A DNA stretch of 6,340 bases, from assembly GCA_041179425.1 (NCBI GenBank), contig JBEGTL010000483.1:1-6340 (forward strand). The letters are read 5' to 3'. The DNA comes from DASUME01 sp041179425. Its GTDB lineage: Bacteria > Myxococcota_A > Polyangia > Polyangiales > DASUME01. Below the pieces are notes generated by a model. That model was not told where the DNA came from. It saw only the letters and a program-made list of their open reading frames with translations, and ran no database searches. Position numbers and translations under genes: made by a program. Shown one piece after another: positions 1 to 6,311 of this stretch (its first letter is position 1; every line of letters begins with the position of its first letter).

Positions 1-908
1 GCGAGCCCCTGCCCTGCGCCAATCACGGCCTGACCGCTCGCGTAGTTGGCGTAGTTGCCAGCCAGCTCGTTGACGTAGCGAGCGTCTTGGTTGAAACGTT
101 GGTCGAGCTCGATTTGGCGCTGCTGCGCCTCTGCCGCGGCCTGCGCGATGCCGATGTTGGCGACGCGGGCCGCGCGTTTGGCAGCCCCGATCTCGGCCTG
201 GGCCTCGACCAGTCGCTCCCGGTCGGCGTCGCTGATGTTCACCTGGAACTGACCGACCGTGATGATGCGGCAGCCGATCTCGGCGAGGTCGGGCGCGTGC
301 TGCGCAAAGCGCAGGGCCAGGGTCTGCTGCATGGCCATGAGCTGCAGCATGCTGGTCTGCTGCTCGACGAGTACCTGGCCCATGACCGTGCGCACGCTGT
401 TGAGCAACAGGCCCTTGATCCAGCGCAGCGTGTCTTCGTTGCCGGAAGGGGCCTTGAGGCCCACGTACTTGAGCAAGAACGCGACCGGATCGACGATCTG
501 AAACGAGAAGGTGCCGAAGATGCGCGGCGTGATCATCTCGCCGAGCAGCGGGTCTTCGATGAGGCCAAGCTCGCCGCCAAACGGCTGGTCGTAGATGGGC
601 CGCATGGTGACGAAGTACAGCTCGCTGAGGAAGACGTTGCCGCCGGTGAGCTTGTCGACGATTTGCCCAAGAAATGGGATGTTCTCACTGGTGAGCGTGT
701 GCCGCTCGCCCGCGCCCAGCGAGCGCAGCGTGCCCACCACTGCTCCGTCTTGCAGGAACACCGCGGCTTCGTCGGCGCCCACGGTCAGCTGTGCGTACTC
801 GGGGATGGTTCGGTCGGAATTTTTGTAGACGATCAGGTCTTTTTTGTCGTCGGGCCGAGCAATCGCGAGCTCGCGCACACCGTTCTTGATGAAGTCGAAG
901 ATGCCCAT
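1..908 (-). CDS. SPFH-domain protein, YdjI / virion-core-protein-like (C-terminus cut by window edge)
   Basis: The minus strand reads 302 codons without a stop, from the ATG at 908-906 to the window edge. The N-terminus MGIFDFIKNG, followed by a DLIVYKNSDRTIPEYAQLTV stretch (about residues 24-43) and AAVFLQDGAVVGTL (48-61), is typical of YdjI-like SPFH proteins. The SPFH (band-7-like) core spans about residues 25-225 and includes ELYFVTMRP (96-104), PRIFGTFSFQIVDP (128-141) and ITVGQFQVNISD (216-227). It is followed by an Ala/Glu/Gln-rich, probably coiled-coil segment (about 229-270). There is no signal peptide or membrane segment. SPFH proteins assemble into oligomeric scaffolds on membranes, and bacterial YdjI-like members are linked to envelope stress functions. 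The precise role here is unknown. Members often end in a zinc ribbon or short helical tail, which would lie outside this window. The gene is divergent from the VIT/VWA operon. Confidence 0.9.
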   Translation of the reverse strand, partial: MGIFDFIKNGVRELAIARPDDKKDLIVYKNSDRTIPEYAQLTVGADEAAVFLQDGAVVGTLRSLGAGERHTLTSENIPFLGQIVDKLTGGNVFLSELYFVTMRPIYDQPFGGELGLIEDPLLGEMITPRIFGTFSFQIVDPVAFLLKYVGLKAPSGNEDTLRWIKGLLLNSVRTVMGQVLVEQQTSMLQLMAMQQTLALRFAQHAPDLAEIGCRIITVGQFQVNISDADRERLVEAQAEIGAAKRAARVANIGIAQAAAEAQQRQIELDQRFNQDARYVNELAGNYANYASGQAVIGAGQGL

Positions 909-1023
909 GGGACCAAACGCTCCTCAATCGACCCGCGTGCGCATGCCACCGGGAACGATTGCTCCTGTCGCGACACTCAAGGACTGCGACGCACTCAACA
1001 CCTGCCCTAGGATAGCAAGCCGC
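909..1023. promoter_or_regulatory. Divergent intergenic region, presumed promoters for the SPFH gene and the VIT/VWA operon
   Basis: This 115-base gap separates two divergent genes, so both presumably need promoters in or near it. I could not find a -35/-10 pair with good spacing on either strand. The only clear motif is the CCTAGG palindrome (1006-1011). The promoter assignment is by position only. Confidence 0.35.
920..925 (-). promoter_or_regulatory. Ribosome binding site of the SPFH gene
   Basis: Minus-strand GAGGAG lies 11 bases before the ATG at 908. The spacing is a little long but usable, and it supports this start over internal ATGs. Confidence 0.6.
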
Positions 1024-3141
1024 GTGTCGGACGTTCTTCTCCGTTTGTGTCTGGTGGTGGGGTGGTCGTGGCTGGTCTCGGTACACGCCCAGGCACAGCC
1101 CCAGCCAAAGCCGTCGCAGAAGCGTGGTGCCGAGCAAGACCGACGGCCCGATCCCGGCGTGGAGCTCGAGCTGATCGAGAGCACCGAGCGCAGCGAAGAC
1201 CCCCTCGGCATCGACGACAGCACGGGCAAAGAGCTCGACCAGGCCGCCGCACGCCTGCCCAAACCCAAGCCTGTCGTGCTGCTCCCGACGGCGAGCCAGG
1301 GCGCCGCGCTCTCCTCCATCCCAGGCGTTCGCGAGAGCGCGCACGAGCTGAACGTGAAGCTCGACCAGGGTCTCGCCTTCGTGTCCCTGCGCAGCGTCGT
1401 GGTCTCGACGGCAAAACACGCGGCCGCGCTCGCCTACCGTGTGCCGCTCCCCAACACCGGCGTGGTCACACGCGTTGCGGTGTGCATGGTCAGCGCTTCG
1501 CTCGCGCGCGAACAGACGGCGCGTGTCGACCTGCCCGCACGCACACCAGATCCACCCGCTCGAACCGACTGCAGCGAGGCCGCGCCAGAGCCGCATGCGC
1601 GCACCGGCAACGCACCGACCAGCACCAGTGTCTCAGCCACTCCCATCGAAGACGAGCGAGGTCGCGCGCTCTCGCTACGGGTCTCCCAGCTCGCGCCCGG
1701 CGGGACGCTCGAGCTCCACGTCGCGTACGTCGCAGAAGCCAAGATCGTGGGCGGCCGCGTTCGGTTTCGTGTCGAACCACGCGGCTACGATCCCAACCTC
1801 GCCAACACGCAGCTGCACGTCGAGGCACCTCGCCTGAGCGACTTGTCACCGGGGGCAGAGCTCACGGTCGAGCCTTGGACGGCACTCGCGCTGACTGCGA
1901 GCTTGGCCGCCAAAAAGAGCCTGCGCGCCGACACCTCCGCAAGCGATGGGCGCGCGACCTGGTCCCGCCACTTCGAGGCATTGCCACCCCAACCCGCCGA
2001 GCTGCGTCCGACCTGGTTGTGGATCGACGCCTCACCCTCGATGGAAGGACCCGCGCGCAGTCGCGTGAGCGCGACGCTGGCCGCATTGCTCGCCGTGCTG
2101 CCCGAGTCCACCGACGTGCGGGCCTTCGTGTTTGCTGCGCGTGCGAGCGAACTCGGCCGCTTTCGGGCGGATGAAGCACCCCTGGTGCAGCTGTCCGACG
2201 CCACCCTGCTCGATCTCGACGCCGCCACGCAGCTGTCTTCGGTGATCGCGCTCGCACGGCGCGATCTGCTGCGTGTGCGCCCGCGCGTGGTGGTGTTGTC
2301 GGACGGCCTGTTCGACACAGAACCGCGAGAACGCGCCGCCATGCTGGGCCTCTCCAAGGCGGGACTCGACACGTGGCTCGTCACGCTCGGCGACGGAGAG
2401 CCGACCCTGGCCGACGCCTTCGAGCACGTGCTTCGTGTGGCGCCCCTGGCCGAAGCGGCGCTGCACGACAACGATCTCGCGCCACTCGAAGACGCACTGC
2501 GCAGCATCGCAGCCAAAGCGGTGCGTGGTCTCGTGGCGGGAGAGCAGCGGAGTCGTGAGCGAGCTCCAGAGGTCCGTGTCCCGCTGCGCGCAGGCGCTCA
2601 CTGGCTCGCGTACTGGACGGCGCGCGATCGCGAACAAACGCGCTGGAGTACGCCAGCTCGTGTGCCGCCGCCCAGCACGTCGCAGGAGGCGCCGACGCTT
2701 CGCTCGCGCACCGAAGCAACGCCCGCGATCGCTGCCCTGCCCTACCTCGACCGGCCAGCGCCCGTTGCGCTGGCAGACACCGGACTGCCCAAGGAGAGCG
2801 TCCTGTCGATGTTGCGCACGCAGCTGGTTCCGCAGGCCCGCGCCTGCCTTCGTGTCGACCGCAAAGGGCGCGGCGACTACGCCGTCGGTCTCGCGTTTCA
2901 TGCGCTGTTCGCGGAGCGCGAGATCTATCAAGCGCGTGTGGAGGGCCACATCGACGCGACGTTGCGGGCCTGTCTCGAGGCCATCTTGCCCAAGCTGCGT
3001 GTCCCCGCCTTCAGCGGTCGTATCCGCGTGCGCTACCCCATCCACACGGAGCGCGTCGAGGAACCGCCGGCGATCGAGCTGGAGTCCGCCACCGAGCGGC
3101 AGCTCGAGCGTGCTTTTTCGCCGGCGCCCGCGCTACCCTGA
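1024..3141 (+). CDS. Exported VIT/VWA-domain protein with AgmX/PglI-like C-terminal domain
   Basis: The protein has 705 residues if it starts at GTG 1024. The frame stays open upstream, but this start places the hydrophobic signal peptide (VLLRLCLVVGWSWLVSV) at the N-terminus, with cleavage expected near VHA-QA (about residues 23-25). AGGA at 1009-1012 is a weak ribosome site. A Pro/Gln-rich linker leads to a VIT-like beta domain (about 107-260; starts HELNVKLDQG, later ELHVAYVAE), interrupted by a Pro/Thr/Ser-rich insert (about 175-210). A VWA domain (about 328-500) carries a MIDAS DASPS (D335, S337, S339), a likely MIDAS Thr402, and D427 in VVLSDG, so metal binding looks intact. The C-terminal domain (about 588-685) has paired cysteines C608 and C650 and the pattern of AgmX/PglI C-terminal domains. 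It is probably periplasmic or surface protein-binding. It ends 6 bases before the kinase gene. Its exact function is not recognised. Confidence 0.85.
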   Translation: MSDVLLRLCLVVGWSWLVSVHAQAQPQPKPSQKRGAEQDRRPDPGVELELIESTERSEDPLGIDDSTGKELDQAAARLPKPKPVVLLPTASQGAALSSIPGVRESAHELNVKLDQGLAFVSLRSVVVSTAKHAAALAYRVPLPNTGVVTRVAVCMVSASLAREQTARVDLPARTPDPPARTDCSEAAPEPHARTGNAPTSTSVSATPIEDERGRALSLRVSQLAPGGTLELHVAYVAEAKIVGGRVRFRVEPRGYDPNLANTQLHVEAPRLSDLSPGAELTVEPWTALALTASLAAKKSLRADTSASDGRATWSRHFEALPPQPAELRPTWLWIDASPSMEGPARSRVSATLAALLAVLPESTDVRAFVFAARASELGRFRADEAPLVQLSDATLLDLDAATQLSSVIALARRDLLRVRPRVVVLSDGLFDTEPRERAAMLGLSKAGLDTWLVTLGDGEPTLADAFEHVLRVAPLAEAALHDNDLAPLEDALRSIAAKAVRGLVAGEQRSRERAPEVRVPLRAGAHWLAYWTARDREQTRWSTPARVPPPSTSQEAPTLRSRTEATPAIAALPYLDRPAPVALADTGLPKESVLSMLRTQLVPQARACLRVDRKGRGDYAVGLAFHALFAEREIYQARVEGHIDATLRACLEAILPKLRVPAFSGRIRVRYPIHTERVEEPPAIELESATERQLERAFSPAPALP

Positions 3142-3147
3142 TGCCAC

Positions 3148-4503
3148 ATGTCCACGCTCGAGCTGCTGGTCGGGCTCACCGAAAAGATGGCGCTGCTGGC
3201 GGCCGCAGCGGTGTTCGCCGTGCTGTTTCCCCCGCTGCGCAAGCGGCTGCTCGGACAGGCTGGCGAGAGTCGCGATCGTGCCTTTGGCATGCTGTTCGGC
3301 ACGGGCCTGAGCGTGTGGGGCTCGAACCTCGGGCTCGAGGTCGGCGGCGAACACATCAACGTGCGGGCCATCGGCGTGATCGTCGCGGCCATCCTGGGCG
3401 GTCGCAAAGCGGGGGCGCTGGCCGGCCTGTGCAGCGGCATCTTCATGGCCAGTCGCGTCGACAACCAGACCGCCCCGTGGGTGCTGCTCGCCTCGCTCAC
3501 CGACGGCATCATGGCCGCCGTGGTCATCAAACGTTCGCCCAACGCCTTCCGAGGCCACCGCGCATTCTTCACCGCGATTGGCGTGCAAGTGTTCCATCTT
3601 GCGATAGTCGGCTTCGGTTTGATGTTGGTTGGGCACGCGGGTCGTTACCTTCCAGCGTGGCCTGCGCACCTGGTCAAGCTGCTGGTCAACGCCGCCGGCG
3701 TTACGCTATTCGTCGAAGTATCGCGGCTGGTCGTACAGCGCGAAGAGGCGGCGCTCGCGTTGGTCAAAGCCAAAGCAGCCGCCGATCAGATGGCGCTCGA
3801 GTCGCTGCGACGCAGGCTCGAGCCTCACTTCTTGTTCAACTCGCTCAACGTGTTGCGCGCGACCATCCGCATCGATCCGATGCGCGCGCGCGAGCTAGTG
3901 AGTAACCTGGCCGACCTGTACCGCTACTTGCTCTCCCATCCCGAAGACGCGCCGCTGCGCGACGAGATCAACCACGCGCGCGCCTACCTCGACATCGAGT
4001 CGGCACGCCTCGGCGATGGGCGACTCAAGGTAGAGGTCGACCTGCCGACGGAGCTCGCAGAGATGCGTGTGCCTGCGCTACTGTTGCAGCCGCTCGTGGA
4101 GAACGCAGTGAAGCACGGCATGGGCAATCGCACCGGACGCGGCACCGTGTTCATTCGTGCGCGCATCGATCACCCCGAGCTGCGCCCCGATCTGCTGATC
4201 GAGATCGAAGACCACAGCGAGGGTCCACGCCGCGCCCCCATTACCCTCTCGGGTGTGCGGGCAGAGGACGAAGATGCACGACCCGGCGCGGGCATCGCAC
4301 TCAAGACGCTGCGCCAGCGCCTGGCACACCTGCACGGACGCCGCGCCGAGCTGCTGCTCAGCCCGACCGAGCACGGCATGATCGCGTCGGTGCGGTTGCC
4401 CGCGGGCGACGAGGGCGCGCCCGACAACGACGGCGAGTCTTCTTCGTCGCGCGCAAGCACCACGCGCGATCGGGCGCCCCACAAAACCGAGGCAGCGCAA
4501 TGA
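3148..4503 (+). CDS. LytS/YehU-family membrane sensor histidine kinase (5TMR-LYT type)
   Basis: This 451-residue protein has about six hydrophobic segments in residues 8-190. The stretch around 71-96 (RAIGVIVAAILGG...AGLCSGIFMA) matches the LytS-type multi-pass sensor domain (5TM-5TMR_LYT). A short coiled linker (about 193-220) joins it to a His_kinase (PF06580-type) domain. That domain has phosphoacceptor H227 in LEPHFLFNSLN, N319 in PLVENAVKHGM, and a G-box G380-A-G382 followed by IALKTLRQRL. It should autophosphorylate and pass phosphate to the regulator encoded next. The G1 box reads D355-H-S-E-G359 instead of the usual DxGxG and is followed by a charged insert of about 20 residues. The tail (about 410-451) is polar and low-complexity. 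ATG 3148 has no visible Shine-Dalgarno and sits 6 bases after the upstream stop, so translational coupling is likely. ATG 3187 is a less likely start. Confidence 0.93.
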   Translation: MSTLELLVGLTEKMALLAAAAVFAVLFPPLRKRLLGQAGESRDRAFGMLFGTGLSVWGSNLGLEVGGEHINVRAIGVIVAAILGGRKAGALAGLCSGIFMASRVDNQTAPWVLLASLTDGIMAAVVIKRSPNAFRGHRAFFTAIGVQVFHLAIVGFGLMLVGHAGRYLPAWPAHLVKLLVNAAGVTLFVEVSRLVVQREEAALALVKAKAAADQMALESLRRRLEPHFLFNSLNVLRATIRIDPMRARELVSNLADLYRYLLSHPEDAPLRDEINHARAYLDIESARLGDGRLKVEVDLPTELAEMRVPALLLQPLVENAVKHGMGNRTGRGTVFIRARIDHPELRPDLLIEIEDHSEGPRRAPITLSGVRAEDEDARPGAGIALKTLRQRLAHLHGRRAELLLSPTEHGMIASVRLPAGDEGAPDNDGESSSSRASTTRDRAPHKTEAAQ

Positions 4504-5312
4504 ACGAAGGCCCGCGCGACGCTCTGCGCGCGATCATCGTCGACGACGAGCCGCTCGCGCGCGACGAGCTGGCGTTCTTGCTGGCCGAGGTGGGCGGCGT
4601 CGAGGTCGTGGGCCAGGCGGGCGATGCGCACGGTGCGCTGCAGCTGGCCGAGCGCGAGGAGCCCGACGTGGCGTTCGTCGACCTGCGCATGCCCGGGCCC
4701 GACGGCATCGCGCTGGCCCAGGCACTGCGCCGTCGGCTCCCCAACCTGCAGGTCGTGGTGGTGAGCGCGCACGACGACGCGGCGCTGCGCGCGTTCGAGG
4801 CGCAGGTACTCGACTACGTGCTCAAGCCGGCGCGGCTCGAGCGGGTGCGCACTGCGGTCGAGCGCGCCCAGGCCGCTTTGACCGCGGCGCGGGCGTCGAC
4901 TCCGAGCGCCCGCCCCGAAGAGGCGCGGCCCTCCACCGCGCCAGGAGCGGCGGGGCACGGCAAGGAAGGGGTGCTCGAGCGGCTCGCCGTGCGCCGGGGC
5001 GGCGTGTACGTGGTGCTCGAGGTGGCCGACGTCATCTACTTCGAGATGAAAGACGAGCTGGTCTGGGCGGTTACCGCCGGGGACCGGGTGGCGCTCGACC
5101 TGACCATGACCAACCTCGAGCAGCGGCTGCCCGACGGCGTGTTTTTCCGCTCCCACCGGGGTGCGTTGGTGCGGGTCGACAAGATCCGGGCGATCGAGCC
5201 GGCCGGCGCCGGCACCTACGAGCTCGTTCTCGACCATCCCGACGCTCCGCGCGTGCCTCTGGCCCGAGAACGCGCCAGACTGCTGCGCGAGAAGATCCCG
5301 TTCGCGGGGTAG
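4500..5312 (+). CDS. LytTR-family response regulator (REC + LytTR DNA-binding domain)
   Basis: This 270-residue protein starts at the ATG of an ATGA overlap with the kinase stop, marking it as the cognate partner. The receiver domain (about 9-125) has the acidic pair D15-D16, phosphoacceptor D61 in VAFVDLRMPGPDG, S89 and the K109-P110 motif in LDYVLKP. An Ala/Pro/Arg-rich linker (about 127-158) precedes the LytTR domain (about 160-266), which shows VADVIYFEMKDELVWAVT and FFRSHRGALVRVDKI, the hallmark segment of AlgR/AgrA/LytR-type DNA-binding domains. It probably controls transcription after phosphorylation by the kinase. Its target sites are not identifiable here; no clear pair of direct repeats was seen upstream of the operon. 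It is the last gene of the VIT/VWA-kinase-regulator cluster. Confidence 0.95.
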   Translation: MNEGPRDALRAIIVDDEPLARDELAFLLAEVGGVEVVGQAGDAHGALQLAEREEPDVAFVDLRMPGPDGIALAQALRRRLPNLQVVVVSAHDDAALRAFEAQVLDYVLKPARLERVRTAVERAQAALTAARASTPSARPEEARPSTAPGAAGHGKEGVLERLAVRRGGVYVVLEVADVIYFEMKDELVWAVTAGDRVALDLTMTNLEQRLPDGVFFRSHRGALVRVDKIRAIEPAGAGTYELVLDHPDAPRVPLARERARLLREKIPFAG

Positions 5313-5322
5313 TGCTCGAAAA

Positions 5323-5345
5323 GGCGCGCGGACACTCCGCTCGCC
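5323..5345. terminator. Imperfect hairpin after the response-regulator gene, possible terminator
   Basis: GGCG-C-GCGG pairs with CCGC-T-CGCC around loop ACACT: two 4-bp blocks with one mismatch, starting 11 bases after the stop. No T-run follows on the plus strand. On the minus strand the hairpin is followed by TTTT, so it resembles an intrinsic terminator more for leftward (antisense) transcription. Confidence 0.35.
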
Positions 5346-5467
5346 TCCACGTTCTGGATGGCTCGCCATGACCCCGACCGGTCCGTTTTCGCTCGCGCCG
5401 CCCTACGGCGCGCTTCGACTGACGGCCCCGAGGGATCGAACTCGAGCCCAAGACTGACCTTCGGTGC

Positions 5468-5496
5468 TTGACCTCTGGGTTAGCGGCCCTCATATT
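5468..5496 (+). promoter_or_regulatory. Sigma70-type promoter for rpsO
   Basis: TTGACC (5468-5473, 5 of 6 matches to the -35 consensus) is separated by exactly 17 bases from CATATT (5491-5496, 4 of 6 to the -10 consensus). Transcription would start near 5503, giving an rpsO leader of about 47 bases. It lies in the only gap before rpsO and is read in the right direction. Confidence 0.6.
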
Positions 5497-5503
5497 CGGC
5501 CGC
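5483..5503. repeat. Perfect inverted repeat bracketing the rpsO -10 box
   Basis: GCGGCC (5483-5488) and GGCCGC (5498-5503) are perfect 6-base arms around a 9-base centre containing the CATATT -10 box. It could be a protein operator. It lies mostly upstream of the predicted start of transcription, so an RNA role is less likely, and with GC-only arms it may be chance. Confidence 0.45.
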
Positions 5504-5549
5504 CCGAAAGAGAATCGGTTAACCGCAGACCTTTTTGCGAGAGTTTTCG
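5504..5549 (+). promoter_or_regulatory. rpsO leader with alternative short hairpins, candidate S15 autoregulation site
   Basis: The predicted leader can form CCGA/TCGG (5504-5507 with 5515-5518), the self-complementary CGGTTAACCG (5516-5525), CGCA/TGCG (5524-5527 with 5536-5539) and CGAG/TTCG (5538-5541 with 5546-5549). The last covers the weak Shine-Dalgarno GAGAG (5539-5543). The elements overlap and so compete. S15 represses its own mRNA through leader structures in several bacteria; that this leader does so is inference. Confidence 0.35.
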
Positions 5550-5819
5550 ATGGCGATTGCAGCAGAACTCAAGACGGACTTGATCAACAAGTTCCGCACG
5601 CACGAGAGCGACACCGGCTCTCCCGAGGTACAGATCGCGCTCCTTACGAGCCGTATCGTGCACCTGACCGAGCACTTCAAGACGCACTCCAAGGACCACC
5701 ACTCGCGTCGTGGTCTGCTGCAGCTGGTCAGCCAGCGCCGCAGCTTGCTCGACTACCTGATGCGCTCCGAGTTTCAGCGCTACAGGAAGGTCATCAAAGA
5801 GCTCAACATTCGTAAGTAA
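5550..5819 (+). CDS. rpsO: 30S ribosomal protein S15
   Basis: The 89-residue product has the exact usual S15 length when started at ATG 5550; an in-frame TTG at 5535 would add five atypical residues and is rejected. Family hallmarks are visible: DTGSPEVQIALLT (21-33), the KDHHSRRGLL loop (48-57), VSQRRSLLDYL (60-70) and the basic end KVIKELNIRK. S15 is a primary binder of the central domain of 16S rRNA, at the helix 20/21/22 junction, during 30S assembly, and it contributes to bridge B4 with the 50S subunit. It has its own promoter (5468-5496). It precedes pnp as in many bacteria, but with an unusually long gap. The ribosome site (GAGAG, 5539-5543, 6 bases before ATG) is weak. Confidence 0.98.
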   Translation: MAIAAELKTDLINKFRTHESDTGSPEVQIALLTSRIVHLTEHFKTHSKDHHSRRGLLQLVSQRRSLLDYLMRSEFQRYRKVIKELNIRK

Positions 5820-5842
5820 TCCGGCTATCTTTTCTTGGCTTG

Positions 5843-5858
5843 GCGAGCGTATGCTCGC
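5843..5858. repeat. Hairpin just after rpsO
   Basis: GCGAGC and GCTCGC form a perfect 6-bp stem with loop GTAT, 24 bases after the rpsO stop. No T-run follows, so this is not a standard intrinsic terminator. It could protect the rpsO 3' end or mark an RNase processing site. Confidence 0.45.
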
Positions 5859-5887
5859 GGCGGTTACAGGACTTGTTAGTAGCTGAA

Positions 5888-5923
5888 CCGGGATCCGTTC
5901 TCCCGGACTGAGCTGTGGCTCAG
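5888..5923. repeat. Two tandem hairpins separated by one base
   Basis: CCGGGA (5888-5893) pairs with TCCCGG (5901-5906) over a 7-base loop. One base later, CTGAGC (5908-5913) pairs with GCTCAG (5918-5923) over loop TGTG. Both stems are perfect 6-bp. Back-to-back placement favours a real RNA structure over chance. Confidence 0.5.
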
Positions 5924-5946
5924 AGACGCAGGCCGTCGCACGTAGA

Positions 5947-5980
5947 CGCCCTGCGGGACGCAGGGGGGCATCGCAGGGCG
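5947..5980. repeat. Nine-bp inverted repeat with an alternative seven-bp hairpin
   Basis: CGCCCTGCG (5947-5955) pairs perfectly with CGCAGGGCG (5972-5980), loop 16. The inner part, CCCTGCG (5949-5955), can instead pair with a second copy of CGCAGGG at 5959-5965 across a 3-base loop. The two folds exclude each other. Confidence 0.55.
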
Positions 5981-6004
5981 AGCTCGCCTTCGAGGCTTCT
6001 CAAA

Positions 6005-6035
6005 AGCGCTCTCTTCTCCTTGAGGGCAGAGCGCT
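6005..6035. repeat. Eight-bp perfect inverted repeat in the pnp leader
   Basis: AGCGCTCT (6005-6012) pairs with AGAGCGCT (6028-6035) over a 15-base loop that includes a pyrimidine-rich run (CTTCTCCTT). It is a candidate RNase or regulator target in the leader mRNA. Confidence 0.5.
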
Positions 6036-6129
6036 AGGGAGCGCCCACTTCCACGAGGTCGGTGCTCGCGAGCGCCCCCACCACAGAGGGCGGCGCGCGG
6101 AAGGCGCCGTTTCAGAGCGGCGTCGGTTC

Positions 6130-6152
6130 GCGCCATCGAAGCACGGTGGCGC
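6130..6152. repeat. Six-bp inverted repeat in the pnp leader
   Basis: GCGCCA (6130-6135) and TGGCGC (6147-6152) pair perfectly over an 11-base loop. On its own this is weak evidence in GC-rich DNA. Confidence 0.35.
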
Positions 6153-6265
6153 TGGTAGCACGGCACGCTGATGGCCACGTTCGCGGCTCTTCGATCTTCG
6201 CTCCGAACCCTCGAGCTCGCCTGTTCGAGTGCTGGGAACGAGGACCGAGCCCGCCCCTGGCAGGA

Positions 6266-6311
6266 CGCGCTCCGTGCCTTGTCCCGGCCCGAGATGGGCC
6301 CGAGGAGCGTG
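6266..6311 (+). promoter_or_regulatory. Stem sequestering the pnp Shine-Dalgarno
   Basis: CGCGCTCC (6266-6273) can pair with GGAGCGTG (6304-6311): 8 contiguous pairs, one of them G-U, with pairing ending one base before the ATG. The 3' arm takes in four of the six bases of the GAGGAG ribosome site. The 30-base loop holds a nested hairpin, GGCCC/GGGCC (6286-6290 with 6296-6300), that ends two bases before GAGGAG. Such a fold would limit translation of pnp. PNPase autocontrol through its leader is known in E. coli; the mechanism here is inferred. Confidence 0.5.
6302..6307 (+). promoter_or_regulatory. Ribosome binding site of pnp
   Basis: GAGGAG lies 5 bases before ATG 6313, a strong match at good spacing. 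It decides the pnp start. Confidence 0.8.

Noticed and set aside
87..1010. 307-codon plus-strand frame opposite the SPFH gene
   Set aside because: The minus strand encodes a recognisable SPFH protein; the plus-strand product has no motif and mirrors it in GC-rich sequence.
844..1023. Upstream extension of the VIT/VWA protein to TTG 844
   Set aside because: It would overlap the divergent SPFH gene by 65 bases and place 60 residues before an obvious signal peptide. GTG 1024 fits better.
3141..3905. 254-codon plus-strand frame starting at a TGATG overlap with the VIT/VWA stop
   Set aside because: It lies within the kinase gene in another frame, is Arg/Ala/Gly-rich and has no motif, while the kinase frame has clear family motifs. 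It is a high-GC shadow.
5424..5455. Possible minus-strand tRNA 3' end (GTTCGATCC, like a T-loop)
   Set aside because: The T-stem does not pair (only 1 canonical pair plus wobbles), and no matching D or anticodon arm or full acceptor stem could be built. At best it is a decayed remnant or chance.
5979..6222. Repeated CGAGCTCGCCT (5979-5989 and 6212-6222) as a direct-repeat regulatory or mobile element
   Set aside because: Eleven bases built on a GAGCTC palindrome are easily repeated by chance in this composition, and no further similarity extends beyond the copies except a nearby TCGAG.
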